Source of the DNA: Verrucomicrobiota bacterium
Lineage (GTDB): Bacteria > Verrucomicrobiota > Verrucomicrobiia > Verrucomicrobiales > Verrucomicrobiaceae
NCBI GenBank assembly: GCA_025360015.1
Contig: JANYCZ010000004.1
Span: 1-64,000 of the forward strand
Length of the DNA: 64,000 bases
Direction of reading: 5' to 3'
The number at the start of each line of letters is the position of its first letter. The stretch's first letter is position 1. A program made the translations under genes and the position numbers. Under the pieces are notes generated by a model. The model saw nothing but the letters and a program-made list of their open reading frames with translations. It ran no database searches and was not told where the DNA came from. Below, one piece after another: positions 9,374-16,885 of the stretch.

Positions 9374-9861
9374 TGTCTCAGCCGCCCGTCACCCTGCAAG
9401 CCGTCAGCCCTGCGGACACGGAGTTTCTCCTCTCCGTCTATTCCAGCACGCGCGAACCAGAGCTCGCCCTCACCGACTGGTCAGCCGAGCAGAAAGCCCA
9501 GTTCTGCCGCATGCAGTTTCAGGCACAAGACGCCCACTACCGCCTGCATTATCCCGGTGCCCAGTTCGCTGTTATCCTGATTGAGGCTGTACCTGTGGGC
9601 AGACTGTACGTGGATCGCTGGCCCAAGGAAATTCGCATCATGGACATCACGCTTCTGCCAGACCATCGAGGCCTGGGCATCGGCACAAAATTACTCCATG
9701 AGCTGAAGCTCGAAGCCGCCGCCGCTGGCAAATCACTCTCCATCCACGTCGAGCGCGACAACCCTGCCCTGCACCTCTACGAGCGCCTCGGCTTCGAGAC
9801 CATCGAAGAAAAAACCCTGCACCTGCTCATGGCATGGCAGGCGTCAGACACACTCAAGTAA
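9373..9861 (+). CDS. GNAT family N-acetyltransferase
   Basis: A 162-residue single-domain GNAT enzyme. Motif A is visible as LLPDHRGLGIGTKLL, the acetyl-CoA pyrophosphate-binding loop, and motif B as NPALHLYERLGFE. A strand AVILIEAVPVGRLYVDRW precedes motif A as expected. The substrate cannot be read from the sequence. The gene overlaps the upstream DUF6916 gene by one base (TGATG), so the two are one operon. Its 3' end overlaps the convergent downstream DUF6916 gene by 8 bases. GNAT proteins beside tail-collar and DUF6916 genes are something I recall seeing in other genomes, which suggests a shared process, possibly modification of the collar proteins; that is inference. Confidence 0.88.
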   Translation: MSQPPVTLQAVSPADTEFLLSVYSSTREPELALTDWSAEQKAQFCRMQFQAQDAHYRLHYPGAQFAVILIEAVPVGRLYVDRWPKEIRIMDITLLPDHRGLGIGTKLLHELKLEAAAAGKSLSIHVERDNPALHLYERLGFETIEEKTLHLLMAWQASDTLK

Positions 9862-10165
9862 ACACCGCCTCGAAGTCCGCCCCCTGCTGCCCCATGGCGA
9901 TCTGCGTGATAAAGATCTCCATCTGCCCCAGCGCCTCGCACTCGATGACGTGAACCCCCTGCTCGAGGCGCAGCCCGCGCGCACCACGAAACGTCAGTGA
10001 AAAGGGATCCCGCGCCGCACCCGCACGCCTGTGCCCGAGCAGCTTTGCCTCATGCAGTCGCAGTTCCGCCCCTAGGCCGGTTTTGACCATGAAAACACCG
10101 CCCACCAGCGGGGTGAAAGTACTGTGCTCCAGCGATTCAAGTTCGACTTTGCGTGACATATCCAT
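9854..10165 (-). CDS. DUF6916 family small protein
   Basis: A 103-residue protein of unknown function with the whole DUF6916 pattern: ESLEHSTFTPLVGGVF at the start, LRLHEAKLLG, PFSLTFRGARGLRLEQG, HVIECEALGQMEIFI and the closing ADFEAVFT. No signal peptide or membrane segment is visible, so it may be cytoplasmic, unlike its exported-looking relative at 8843-9373. Start may be at 10165 or two codons in (MSRK). It is convergent with the acetyltransferase (8-base tail overlap). A short soluble copy and a longer anchored copy on either side of a GNAT gene is a notable arrangement. Confidence 0.8.
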   Translation of the reverse strand: MDMSRKVELESLEHSTFTPLVGGVFMVKTGLGAELRLHEAKLLGHRRAGAARDPFSLTFRGARGLRLEQGVHVIECEALGQMEIFITQIAMGQQGADFEAVFT

Positions 10166-10360
10166 GCAGTCCCCTCAGTGGCACAGTCCCGCTGCATCCG
10201 CGATCAAAATAAATGCCTCCCAACGCATGTCCTCACGCATCTAATTCACCGCTCCTTCATGAGCGCTGCCCCCTTTAGCAGCCTGCCCGCCCCGCCCCCT
10301 GTTCTTCGGGCTCACCCGGGTCCCGCTGTCGGAGTGACGAAAAAGTTTAAACTATATTAG

Positions 10361-10507
10361 ACCGTGCGCGCAGGCCATCATTGCGCGTCGCCTGCGCAGC
10401 GCCACTTTGGCCAGGATACAACCGTCCGGCCTTCGCTGGCGTTTTATAACACGTTCAGCGGGACCGACGCCATTGTCGCAGCGCTGCATCAGCTCCCCAA
10501 ACGCTAG
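10361..10507 (+). pseudogene. C-terminal remnant of a cysteine desulfurase (SufS/Csd type)
   Basis: A frame of 48 codons ending TAG at 10505-10507 reads TVRAGHHCASP, then RHFG, TTVRPSLAFYNTFSGTD and AIVAALHQLPKR. This is the end of a group II cysteine desulfurase, including the RxGHHCA loop that holds the active-site cysteine in SufS and the ASxxFYNT stretch. A stop codon (TAG, 10358-10360) lies immediately upstream in frame and no ATG or the rest of the enzyme (PLP lysine, N-terminal domain) is present, so it is a truncated relic. It ends 6 bases before the rhodanese ATG, which suggests the two once formed a sulfur-transfer operon. Confidence 0.8.
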
Positions 10508-10513
10508 CTCTTC

Positions 10514-11044
10514 ATGGCCACCATCACCGCCTCCGCACTGCACGAACTTCTGCAGGACAACGCCTCGCAAAACATCATCGATGTGCGCACGCCGGTGGAG
10601 TTCGCCGAGGTCCATGTGCCTGCGGCGAAGAGCGTCCCGCTTGATTCGCTCAAGCCTGAGACCTTGCATGAGAGCCAGCATTTCAGCATCGAAAAGCCCG
10701 TTTACATCCTCTGCCGCAGTGGCCAGCGCGCCGCCAAGGCCGCCGAACAGCTCGCCAGAGCTGGCTACCCCAGCTCCATCGTCGTTGAAGGCGGCACGCT
10801 CGCCTGGATCGAAGCCGGCCTCCCCGTGACCCGCGGCACAACGAAGCTTATCAGCCTGGAGCGCCAGGTGCGCATCACAGCAGGGTTGATCGTGCTCAGC
10901 GGTGTGCTGCTCTCGCAGTTCGTAAATCCCGCCTTCATCTGGCTCAGCGGCTTTGTGGGCGCAGGTCTGACCTTTGCTGGCATCACCGACTGGTGCGGCA
11001 TGGGTCTGCTGCTCGCCAAAGCCCCGTGGAATCAGAAAACTTAG
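10514..11044 (+). CDS. Rhodanese domain protein with C-terminal membrane domain (YgaP-like)
   Basis: A 176-residue protein. Residues 1-108 are a rhodanese domain with IIDVRTPVEFAEVHVPAA and the active loop YILCRSGQRAAKAAE, where Cys67 is the expected persulfide cysteine. Residues about 118-168 form two hydrophobic segments ending TDWCGMGLLLAKAPW, which matches the DUF2892 membrane domain of YgaP-like proteins. It probably accepts or transfers sulfane sulfur at the inner membrane. It directly follows the cysteine desulfurase remnant, so its original sulfur donor gene appears to be lost at this locus. Translation from 10514 has no obvious ribosome site. Confidence 0.92.
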   Translation: MATITASALHELLQDNASQNIIDVRTPVEFAEVHVPAAKSVPLDSLKPETLHESQHFSIEKPVYILCRSGQRAAKAAEQLARAGYPSSIVVEGGTLAWIEAGLPVTRGTTKLISLERQVRITAGLIVLSGVLLSQFVNPAFIWLSGFVGAGLTFAGITDWCGMGLLLAKAPWNQKT

Positions 11045-11385
11045 TTCCTGTCCTCCCGCAAAACGAACACTCCCGCGCTCGCTCTCGCCGGACCGGCACA
11101 TCCCGTGCGGCTCGCCTCGTATGAACGTTCAGGTGGCTTCGATGAGGACAGCTCCACGTCCAAAGGCGCGGTCAACAAGGTGTGCGAGGATCTGCTCCAG
11201 CTTCTCCTCCCTAGTTTCGTCCCTCAGCTTGCTCCTGGCAGTGTGGCCCCCTCCTGAGGCCGCTTTGTTTTGGCAAATGATGCAGCCATGCCAGATCCCA
11301 GGGACGATAAACTTGCGCTAGTCGCGGCGCTTGTTCTCCACGAAATGCAGTTTAGCCTGAGCTTTGAGACGGCCCGTCCTTCCCC
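11045..11385 (+). other. Intergenic stretch without a supported gene
   Basis: About 340 bases between the rhodanese and the amidase. A 33-codon frame from ATG 11289 ends in the ATGA that starts the amidase (stop at 11387-11389), but nothing about it is recognisable. I see no RNA gene or strong hairpin. The amidase promoter should lie here. Confidence 0.4.
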
Positions 11386-12651
11386 ATGAAAAAAACATCC
11401 TCGTGCCTGCTTCTAGTGCTCCTCCTGAACGGCTGCGCATTGGAGGATCGCCAGGCCAGACACGCCCGTCAGCATGCCTTCATCGACTACCACCCGCTGG
11501 CTGAAAACAGCGGCCAGTTGCGTCTGGCAGTCAAAGACAACATCGACATGAAGGGCTACGTCACCACGGCTGGCTCCGAGTATTTCGCACGCAACAACCC
11601 ACCCGCGACCCGCGATGCGCCCTGCCTTGCCATCGCGCGTGAGCGCAACGTACACATCGTGGGAAAAACCAACATGACGGAATTTGCCGTGACGGTTTCA
11701 GGCGAAAACACCCACTTCGGCACACCGCGAAATCGCTTCGATGGCAGAAATGAAGTGATCCCTGGCGGATCCTCCAGCGGATCGGCCGTGGCGGTTAAAA
11801 CAGGCATGGCGGATGTGGCCTTTGGCACCGACACCGCAGGCTCCATCCGCGTTCCAGCGGCCTGCTGCGGTGTGTATGGATTGAAGACCACCTTCGGCCT
11901 TGTCTCCACGAAGGGCGTCTTCCCCATTTCACCCAAGTATTTGGACACCGTGGGGCCCTTGGCCAGAGACATTCCCCATCTCGTCAAAGGCATGGATCTG
12001 TTGCAGCGGGGCTTCGCAGGTCGTTACGCCAGAGCCGTCGCTGCCAAGCCCTCCGCCACACGCATCAAAATTGGGCGGCTCTATCTGGATGGCACGGATC
12101 CCGCCATCGACAAGGCCATTGATGAAACACTCGCCGCCAAGCGGTTCAAAGTGGTCACACTGCCTGCATCATTCAAACAGCAGTGGGAGCAGGCGCAAAA
12201 AGACGGCAAAGTAGTGGCCGCTGCGGACGCCTGGCTCAGTGACCGCGAGTATGGCAACAAAAAGGGCGTGGGCTTTCTCACCAAGGCGGTCTTTGCTCTC
12301 GGTGAAGTGCAGTACTACACCAGCTATACGGCCGCTCTCAAGCGCCGCGCGGCCTGGCAGCGCACCCTGCGTCAAGTTTTCAAGCAGGTGGACTTCATCG
12401 CCGTCCCCACTCTCCAGGGTCTGCCTCCCAAATTTCCCTTCTGGGGCTCCAGCGTCGTGTTTGAGCTGCGCGTGTTCGGCATGCAAAACACCGTCGGGGT
12501 CAATTATGCGGGCAATCCCGCACTGGCAGTGCCCATCCCGCTGCCCGCCCAAAAGAAGCTCGTTCCCGTAACCAGCCTGCAGTTGGTCGGACGCCCATTG
12601 GGCGAGGCTGAATTGTTGAACGCAGGCCGTTTGATCGAATCCAAATCCTGA
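11386..12651 (+). CDS. Amidase signature family lipoprotein
   Basis: A 421-residue amidase. The catalytic triad is complete: Lys50 in AVKDNIDMKG, the cis-Ser129 in PGGSSSGSAVAV and nucleophile Ser153 in GTDTAGSIRVPA, followed by GVYGLKTTFG. The first 17 residues (MKKTSSCLLLVLLLNGC) are a lipoprotein signal with Cys17 as lipidation site, so the enzyme should be anchored in a membrane facing the periplasm. It is not GatA: no gatB/gatC neighbour is present, and GatA is cytoplasmic. The substrate is unknown; AS-family enzymes hydrolyse many amides. The TPR gene follows after 7 bases, probably in the same transcript. Confidence 0.9.
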   Translation: MKKTSSCLLLVLLLNGCALEDRQARHARQHAFIDYHPLAENSGQLRLAVKDNIDMKGYVTTAGSEYFARNNPPATRDAPCLAIARERNVHIVGKTNMTEFAVTVSGENTHFGTPRNRFDGRNEVIPGGSSSGSAVAVKTGMADVAFGTDTAGSIRVPAACCGVYGLKTTFGLVSTKGVFPISPKYLDTVGPLARDIPHLVKGMDLLQRGFAGRYARAVAAKPSATRIKIGRLYLDGTDPAIDKAIDETLAAKRFKVVTLPASFKQQWEQAQKDGKVVAAADAWLSDREYGNKKGVGFLTKAVFALGEVQYYTSYTAALKRRAAWQRTLRQVFKQVDFIAVPTLQGLPPKFPFWGSSVVFELRVFGMQNTVGVNYAGNPALAVPIPLPAQKKLVPVTSLQLVGRPLGEAELLNAGRLIESKS

Positions 12652-12658
12652 CCCGGCC

Positions 12659-13447
12659 ATGACTCTGCGCCCATTCATCCAGGCCCTGTGCGCCACCGCA
12701 CTTCTGCTGGCTGCCCTCCCCCGCCCGGCCCAGGCCCAAGCCCAAGCCCAGACCATCGACGAACTCATTGCCAAGGGCGACACTTTTGACCGCACCTTCG
12801 CCGCAAATCGAGCGCTTAATTTTTATCTGCAGGCAGCGGAGCTGGAGCCCAACAACGTGCCGCTGCTGCTGCGCATCGCCCGCCAATATCGTTACCTGCT
12901 GGCCAGTGCCAGGACCAATGAGGACAAACTCAAGTTTGGCAACACCTCCCTGGGTTATGGTCTGCGTGCAGCCAAGCTCGCGCCAAACGATTCCGAGGCC
13001 CAGCTTTCTCCCGCCATCACCTACGGCAAGATGCTCCCTTATCAGGGCAGCAAGACGCAGGTCGAAGTCTCACCACTCATCAAGGCCGCCGCCGACAAAG
13101 CCATCCGGCTCGACCCACGCAATGACACAGCCTGGCATGTGCTGGGCCGCTGGCATCAGGTGCTCGCGAATGTCGGTATGCTCAAGCGTGCTCTCGGAGG
13201 ACTCATTTACGGCAAGCTGCCCGTCACCACCAATGAGGCTGCCGTGAAGTGTTTCACCCAGGCCATCGCCATCAATCCCCGCCGCCTGCGCCATTACATC
13301 GAGCTCGGAATCACTTACGCGCAGATGAACAACAACACTGAGGCGCGGCGCTTCATCGAAAAAGGGCTCGCCATGCCCGATCAGGAGCATGACGATCCGG
13401 AGTTGAAAGTGAAAGGCCGCGAGGCGCTGGCAAAGCTGCCCCCTTAG
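12659..13447 (+). CDS. Exported TPR protein, RMDN-like
   Basis: A 262-residue protein with a cleavable signal peptide (MTLRPFIQALCATALLLAALPRPAQA) followed by helical repeats. TPR features are visible at about 50-75 (ANRALNFYLQAAELEPNN), 100-115 (GYGLRAAKLAPND), 135-160 (KAIRLDPRNDTAWHVLGRWH) and 190-240 (AVKCFTQAIAINPRR, YAQMNNNTEARRFIEKGL). The middle (WHVLGRWHQVLANVG, then RALGGLIYGKLP) resembles the RMDN (regulator of microtubule dynamics) family of TPR proteins; I recall that likeness and cannot test it. It lies 7 bases after the amidase gene and probably shares its transcript. Function in bacteria is unknown, perhaps a scaffold in the periplasm. Confidence 0.85.
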   Translation: MTLRPFIQALCATALLLAALPRPAQAQAQAQTIDELIAKGDTFDRTFAANRALNFYLQAAELEPNNVPLLLRIARQYRYLLASARTNEDKLKFGNTSLGYGLRAAKLAPNDSEAQLSPAITYGKMLPYQGSKTQVEVSPLIKAAADKAIRLDPRNDTAWHVLGRWHQVLANVGMLKRALGGLIYGKLPVTTNEAAVKCFTQAIAINPRRLRHYIELGITYAQMNNNTEARRFIEKGLAMPDQEHDDPELKVKGREALAKLPP

Positions 13448-14001
13448 TTCTACTTGGGTAACTCTCCATGGCCTTTATCAAAGTCATCGGAAGGCTTTTA
13501 TCCGCCCCCTCACTGTCACTCGATAATACGAGCTTTAATAATATCGGACAGTCATTTTCTGAGTCTGTTATTAGGCGGTGTCTTCGCAAAGATCATTCTC
13601 TGCGGAGAAATGAGGGATGGGTGGAAACTGGCAACGGTTGCGCTGGCGGTGAAGGAGGGAGCTTTGGAAAGGGGGGGAATGAAACGGACAGGAGAGCTCG
13701 GTTGGACGAAGATTCTACGGACGCGCACGGCGCATCCCTATCAGCCTGCGTGGTGCGGGGCTCAAGGCTTGGTAGGGATGCGCTGTGCGCGTCCGTGGTT
13801 CCGGGCCTGTCGCGTCGCAGGCGATCAAACAGGTGCGCCGTTCCCTGCGGCGGTGAGAGGATTTCTAAGCGTCAAAAGTTCCCGGTGCTCTCCAAGCTCT
13901 TCACCAAGAGACCCGCGCAATGAAAGGCATCCTCCCCTACCTTCCACTCAGGCGAATCCCCTAGCCCATGCATACACGCACATCCCCGCTCTTTTCGATT
14001 T
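13448..14001. other. Long intergenic region with an extragenic palindrome
   Basis: 554 bases between the TPR gene and the cupredoxin gene. Frames of up to 185 codons cross it, but their composition (runs of Arg, Ser, Gly and Cys) and lack of any recognisable motif argue against coding. The one clear structure is the inverted repeat at 13717-13796, listed separately. Confidence 0.5.
13717..13796. repeat. 24-bp inverted repeat with 32-base loop (REP/MITE-like palindrome)
   Basis: The left arm 13717-13740 (ACGGACGCGCACGGCGCATC plus CCTA) and the right arm 13773-13796 are reverse complements at 23 of 24 positions; the single mismatch is near the middle. The 32-base spacer is not paired. No T-run follows, so a simple terminator is unlikely. 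The size and intergenic position resemble REP-type elements dispersed by RAYT transposases, but no second copy was found in this window. Confidence 0.7.
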
Positions 14002-14487
14002 ATGGGCATGAAAGCTACAAACCTTATCATACTGGCTTGTGCCACAGCGATCTCATTCACTGCGGCGGAAGATAAACCAACCACCGGCGAAAAATCCAAA
14101 TCCATGCTGCAAAAAGCAGAGGATAAAACGGCTGCCGCCGGCCATGCCATCGTCAACGACACCAAGAAGGCGGGACGCGCCATTGAGGGTGTCCTGATGC
14201 CGGACTCCGACGCTCATAAAGTCGAGGTGAGCATCAACGACAGTGACATCACCCTGCCGAAGAAACTCGGCGCAGGAAAGACCGCCTTCGTGGTGAAAAA
14301 CACTGGCAAGGAAAAACACAACTTCCACATCCAGGGCCAAGGCGTGGATGAGAAGTTTCTCATGGGCGTCGCGGCCAATGACACCAAGGTCATGCACGTC
14401 CAGCTGAAACCCGGCACCTATCACGTCACTTGCCCTGAAAAGGAGAAGCAGGGTGACGCGATGAAGCACACCCTGACCGTTGAATAA
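14002..14487 (+). CDS. Exported cupredoxin-like protein
   Basis: A 161-residue protein with a signal peptide (start at 14002, or at the second ATG 14008, MKATNLIILACATAISFTAA). A Lys/Ala-rich amphipathic stretch (about 25-65, KSKSMLQKAEDKTAAAGH) comes next, then a plastocyanin-like beta domain (about 72-161). Candidate copper ligands are His106 (KEKHNFHI), Cys144 (YHVTCPEKEKQGD) and Met154. The His that normally sits between Cys and Met in type 1 sites is not in its usual place; His156 follows Met154 instead. The phrase LKPGTYHVTC is typical of the family. It may bind copper or be a degenerate carrier. It is monocistronic, with a strong terminator 36 bases downstream. Confidence 0.85.
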   Translation: MGMKATNLIILACATAISFTAAEDKPTTGEKSKSMLQKAEDKTAAAGHAIVNDTKKAGRAIEGVLMPDSDAHKVEVSINDSDITLPKKLGAGKTAFVVKNTGKEKHNFHIQGQGVDEKFLMGVAANDTKVMHVQLKPGTYHVTCPEKEKQGDAMKHTLTVE

Positions 14488-14522
14488 AACGTCACGCCGG
14501 CATGTCCCGGCCTAGTGCTCTC

Positions 14523-14560
14523 AGTGAGGTCATGGCAAGTTGCCATGAGCTCACTTTTTT
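14523..14560 (+). terminator. Rho-independent terminator after the cupredoxin gene
   Basis: Arms 14523-14538 and 14540-14555 (AGTGAGGTCATGGCAA against its complement) pair at 15 of 16 positions around a very short loop, followed directly by a run of six T (14555-14560). This is a textbook intrinsic terminator for the plus strand. The minus-strand kinase gene ends at 14603, so the hairpin may also help termination from that side, although the A-run on its left side is absent. Confidence 0.85.
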
Positions 14561-14602
14561 CTGCCCTAAACTTCAAAGTACCTGCATCCCCCCGAGGACC
14601 TT

Positions 14603-16885
14603 TCAGCCCTTCAGCAGCCCACGCAGAGCCTCGATCAGCACCGGAAAATCCACAGGTTTCGTCAGGTGCGTCGCAAAGCCTGCTGCGCGCGTCTGCGTCA
14701 TGTCAGACTCCATGCCATAGCCGCTGAGCGCGATGGCAGGAGCGTCACTATACTGGCGAATATTTTTGAGCAGATCCAGACCTGAGCCGTCCGGCAGGCC
14801 GAGATCGCTGATAATCACATCATAGGTGCCCTGCTGCGCCTGTTGCAGTGCCTCGGCACAGTTGCTGGAGGTCAGCACCTCATATCCTCGGCGCACGAGG
14901 AGGCGTTTGAGACTCCACAGCGTATCGGCATGGTCGTCGATCAGCAGGATGCGTCCCGTGATCGGCGGATGAACGAGTGCGCTGACGGAGCTGAGTCCCG
15001 AAGAAGCATCCGCACGGGAACTCGGCTCGGCCATCAGTGGCAGGCGGATGAAAAACGTGGCACCCAGATCGCGGCCACGGCTCTCGGCCTCGACCGTGCC
15101 GCCGTGTTTTTGCACAAAGGTTTTAACAATCGCCAGTCCCAGTCCGAGTCCGCCAAATTGCGTCATGCCCTGCACGCTGCCCTGCTCAAACGCACTGAAG
15201 ATGCTGCCCAGCATCCCCACGTCGATGCCGCGTCCATTGTCCATCATGGAGATGAGGAGTGTGTCATCCGCTTCGACGCTGGTGATCACCGAGATGTTCC
15301 CGCGAGGCGCGGTGAATTTGATGGCGTTTTTGAGAATATTCCACAGCACCTGCTGCAGGCGCGCCGGATCTCCTGCGACGGTACATTTCTCCGCAGCCAG
15401 ATCCACATGCAGATGGTGGCCTCGCTGCTCCACATCCGCACGGCAAATGTCGAGCACGTTGCGGATCATGGCATGCATGTCCACCGGCTCTGCGGCGAAG
15501 TTGAGGTTCCCCTTGATGATGCGGTGGAAGTCCAGCAAGTCATCGATCAGCCGCGTCTCCAGCTGGATGTTGCGCAGCACCACGGTGATGTCCTCCCGGA
15601 AGGCTTCGGGGAAGTCCGGATTTTCATGCAGCCCGGAGATGATGCTCAGCACAGGGTTCAGCGGCGTGCGCAGCTCATGGCTGATCATGGCCAGAAATTT
15701 ATCCTTCGCCTCGCTGGCCGCCTTCACACTGTCAAACAGGCGCGCATTGTCGATGGCGATGGTCGCCTGCGAGGAGATGCTGGACACGATGCGTTCGCTT
15801 CGTTCGGTGAAAATGTGAGGCTGCTCGCTGCCAAAAATCAGGACGCCCAGCAGCAGATCGTCCGCCGTTTTTAACGGCACCGTCAGACAGCTGCGCAAAA
15901 CAAAATGCGGAGCAAGAGCAGCGGCGAACTGCGACATGCTTCCAGCGCCGCTTTCTTGCGTGAAATCCAGAATGTTGATCATGCCCACCGTCCCAAACCC
16001 TTCGCCAAAAAACTCTTCCTTCTGCATCTTCGGCAAGGACTGCAGCACCTCCCCGCGCGCGCCGGCATCCGCATACCTTTCCCACTCGGTGGTCTCACTG
16101 CTGCGCAGGTAGCAGGTGCTGATCTGCGCATTGGTCAGTTCCGTGGTGGCCACGATCAGTGCGTGCATGACCGCAGGGAGATCCATCTTCGAAGCCAGCA
16201 GAAGTCCCACGCGGTGCAGCGTGTCCAGTTCATCATACAGCGCCAGCACCCCCGCATTGGTTTCTTCCAGCTCCTTGTTCATCCGCACCAGGTCTTCCTG
16301 GCGGTGGTTGATCTCCTCCATCACCCCCAGCAGTTCCTGGTTCTGCTGCTGCACTTCGGCAATCACACTGGCGGGCTGCGCCACCGCAGGTTTCAGCGCA
16401 ATGGCCAGCGCCCGCAGTTCCTGCGGTGTTTTACGCGTGATGTTGGGTGCCAGATTTTTGCGCAGCGTGAGGGTACTGCCGGCCGGCGATGTCTCGATGT
16501 CCGCTTGGTCCATCAGACGTCGCGCGCCCAGAATCCCCAGCCCGAGACCCGTGGTGGACTTGTAGCTGCCGTCCAGCACCAGGCTGAGATCGCGGATGCC
16601 CGGCCCCTGATCTTGAATCTCGATCACCAGGCTCTGCTGGCGCAGATGGTGCCGCAGCTTGCCGCTGGTGTCTGTCTCCGCACGAAACACCGCAGTGCCG
16701 CCCCCGGCATACTGAAACGTGTTACGGGCGATCTCCGACACAGACGTGGCGATGCGCACCTGCGTCTGCGAATCAAAGCCGAGCGCGGCGGCCAGGTGGC
16801 GCGCCTGCTGACGACACACGACAATGTCCGGTTCGGTCCGGATCTCCACCGTCGCCAAAAGAATGATTTCGACCTCGGTGCTCAT
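14603..16885 (-). CDS. Hybrid histidine kinase with RsbT-like N-terminal ATPase, GAF and receiver domains
   Basis: A 760-residue protein with five parts. Residues about 12-147 form an RsbT-like HATPase with TSVSEIARNTFQYAG, IQDQGPGI and TTGLGLGILGARRLMD. A helical linker (about 170-225) follows, then a GAF-like sensor (about 235-390). The HisKA domain has the H-box FLAMISHELRTPLNP (His403) and is followed by HATPase_c (NILKNAIKF, DNGRGID, GGLGLGLAIVKTFV). A C-terminal receiver (about 650-760) carries the phospho-acceptor Asp694 in IISDLGLPDGSG. It is the last gene of the stressosome operon, overlapping the upstream gene by 4 bases (ATGA). Inference: stressosome-released RsbT-type proteins or a signal sensed by GAF alter kinase output. 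No output DNA-binding domain is present, so a partner regulator must lie elsewhere. Confidence 0.9.
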   Translation of the reverse strand: MSTEVEIILLATVEIRTEPDIVVCRQQARHLAAALGFDSQTQVRIATSVSEIARNTFQYAGGGTAVFRAETDTSGKLRHHLRQQSLVIEIQDQGPGIRDLSLVLDGSYKSTTGLGLGILGARRLMDQADIETSPAGSTLTLRKNLAPNITRKTPQELRALAIALKPAVAQPASVIAEVQQQNQELLGVMEEINHRQEDLVRMNKELEETNAGVLALYDELDTLHRVGLLLASKMDLPAVMHALIVATTELTNAQISTCYLRSSETTEWERYADAGARGEVLQSLPKMQKEEFFGEGFGTVGMINILDFTQESGAGSMSQFAAALAPHFVLRSCLTVPLKTADDLLLGVLIFGSEQPHIFTERSERIVSSISSQATIAIDNARLFDSVKAASEAKDKFLAMISHELRTPLNPVLSIISGLHENPDFPEAFREDITVVLRNIQLETRLIDDLLDFHRIIKGNLNFAAEPVDMHAMIRNVLDICRADVEQRGHHLHVDLAAEKCTVAGDPARLQQVLWNILKNAIKFTAPRGNISVITSVEADDTLLISMMDNGRGIDVGMLGSIFSAFEQGSVQGMTQFGGLGLGLAIVKTFVQKHGGTVEAESRGRDLGATFFIRLPLMAEPSSRADASSGLSSVSALVHPPITGRILLIDDHADTLWSLKRLLVRRGYEVLTSSNCAEALQQAQQGTYDVIISDLGLPDGSGLDLLKNIRQYSDAPAIALSGYGMESDMTQTRAAGFATHLTKPVDFPVLIEALRGLLKG

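Noticed and set aside
10352..11101. Minus-strand frame of 249 codons over the rhodanese
   Set aside because: The plus strand encodes a clear rhodanese with catalytic loop and membrane tail; the antisense frame has no recognisable features.
13454..14011. Possible 150-185 codon genes between the TPR and cupredoxin genes
   Set aside because: They cross the palindrome, have odd composition and conflict with each other in frame; no start context or family likeness.
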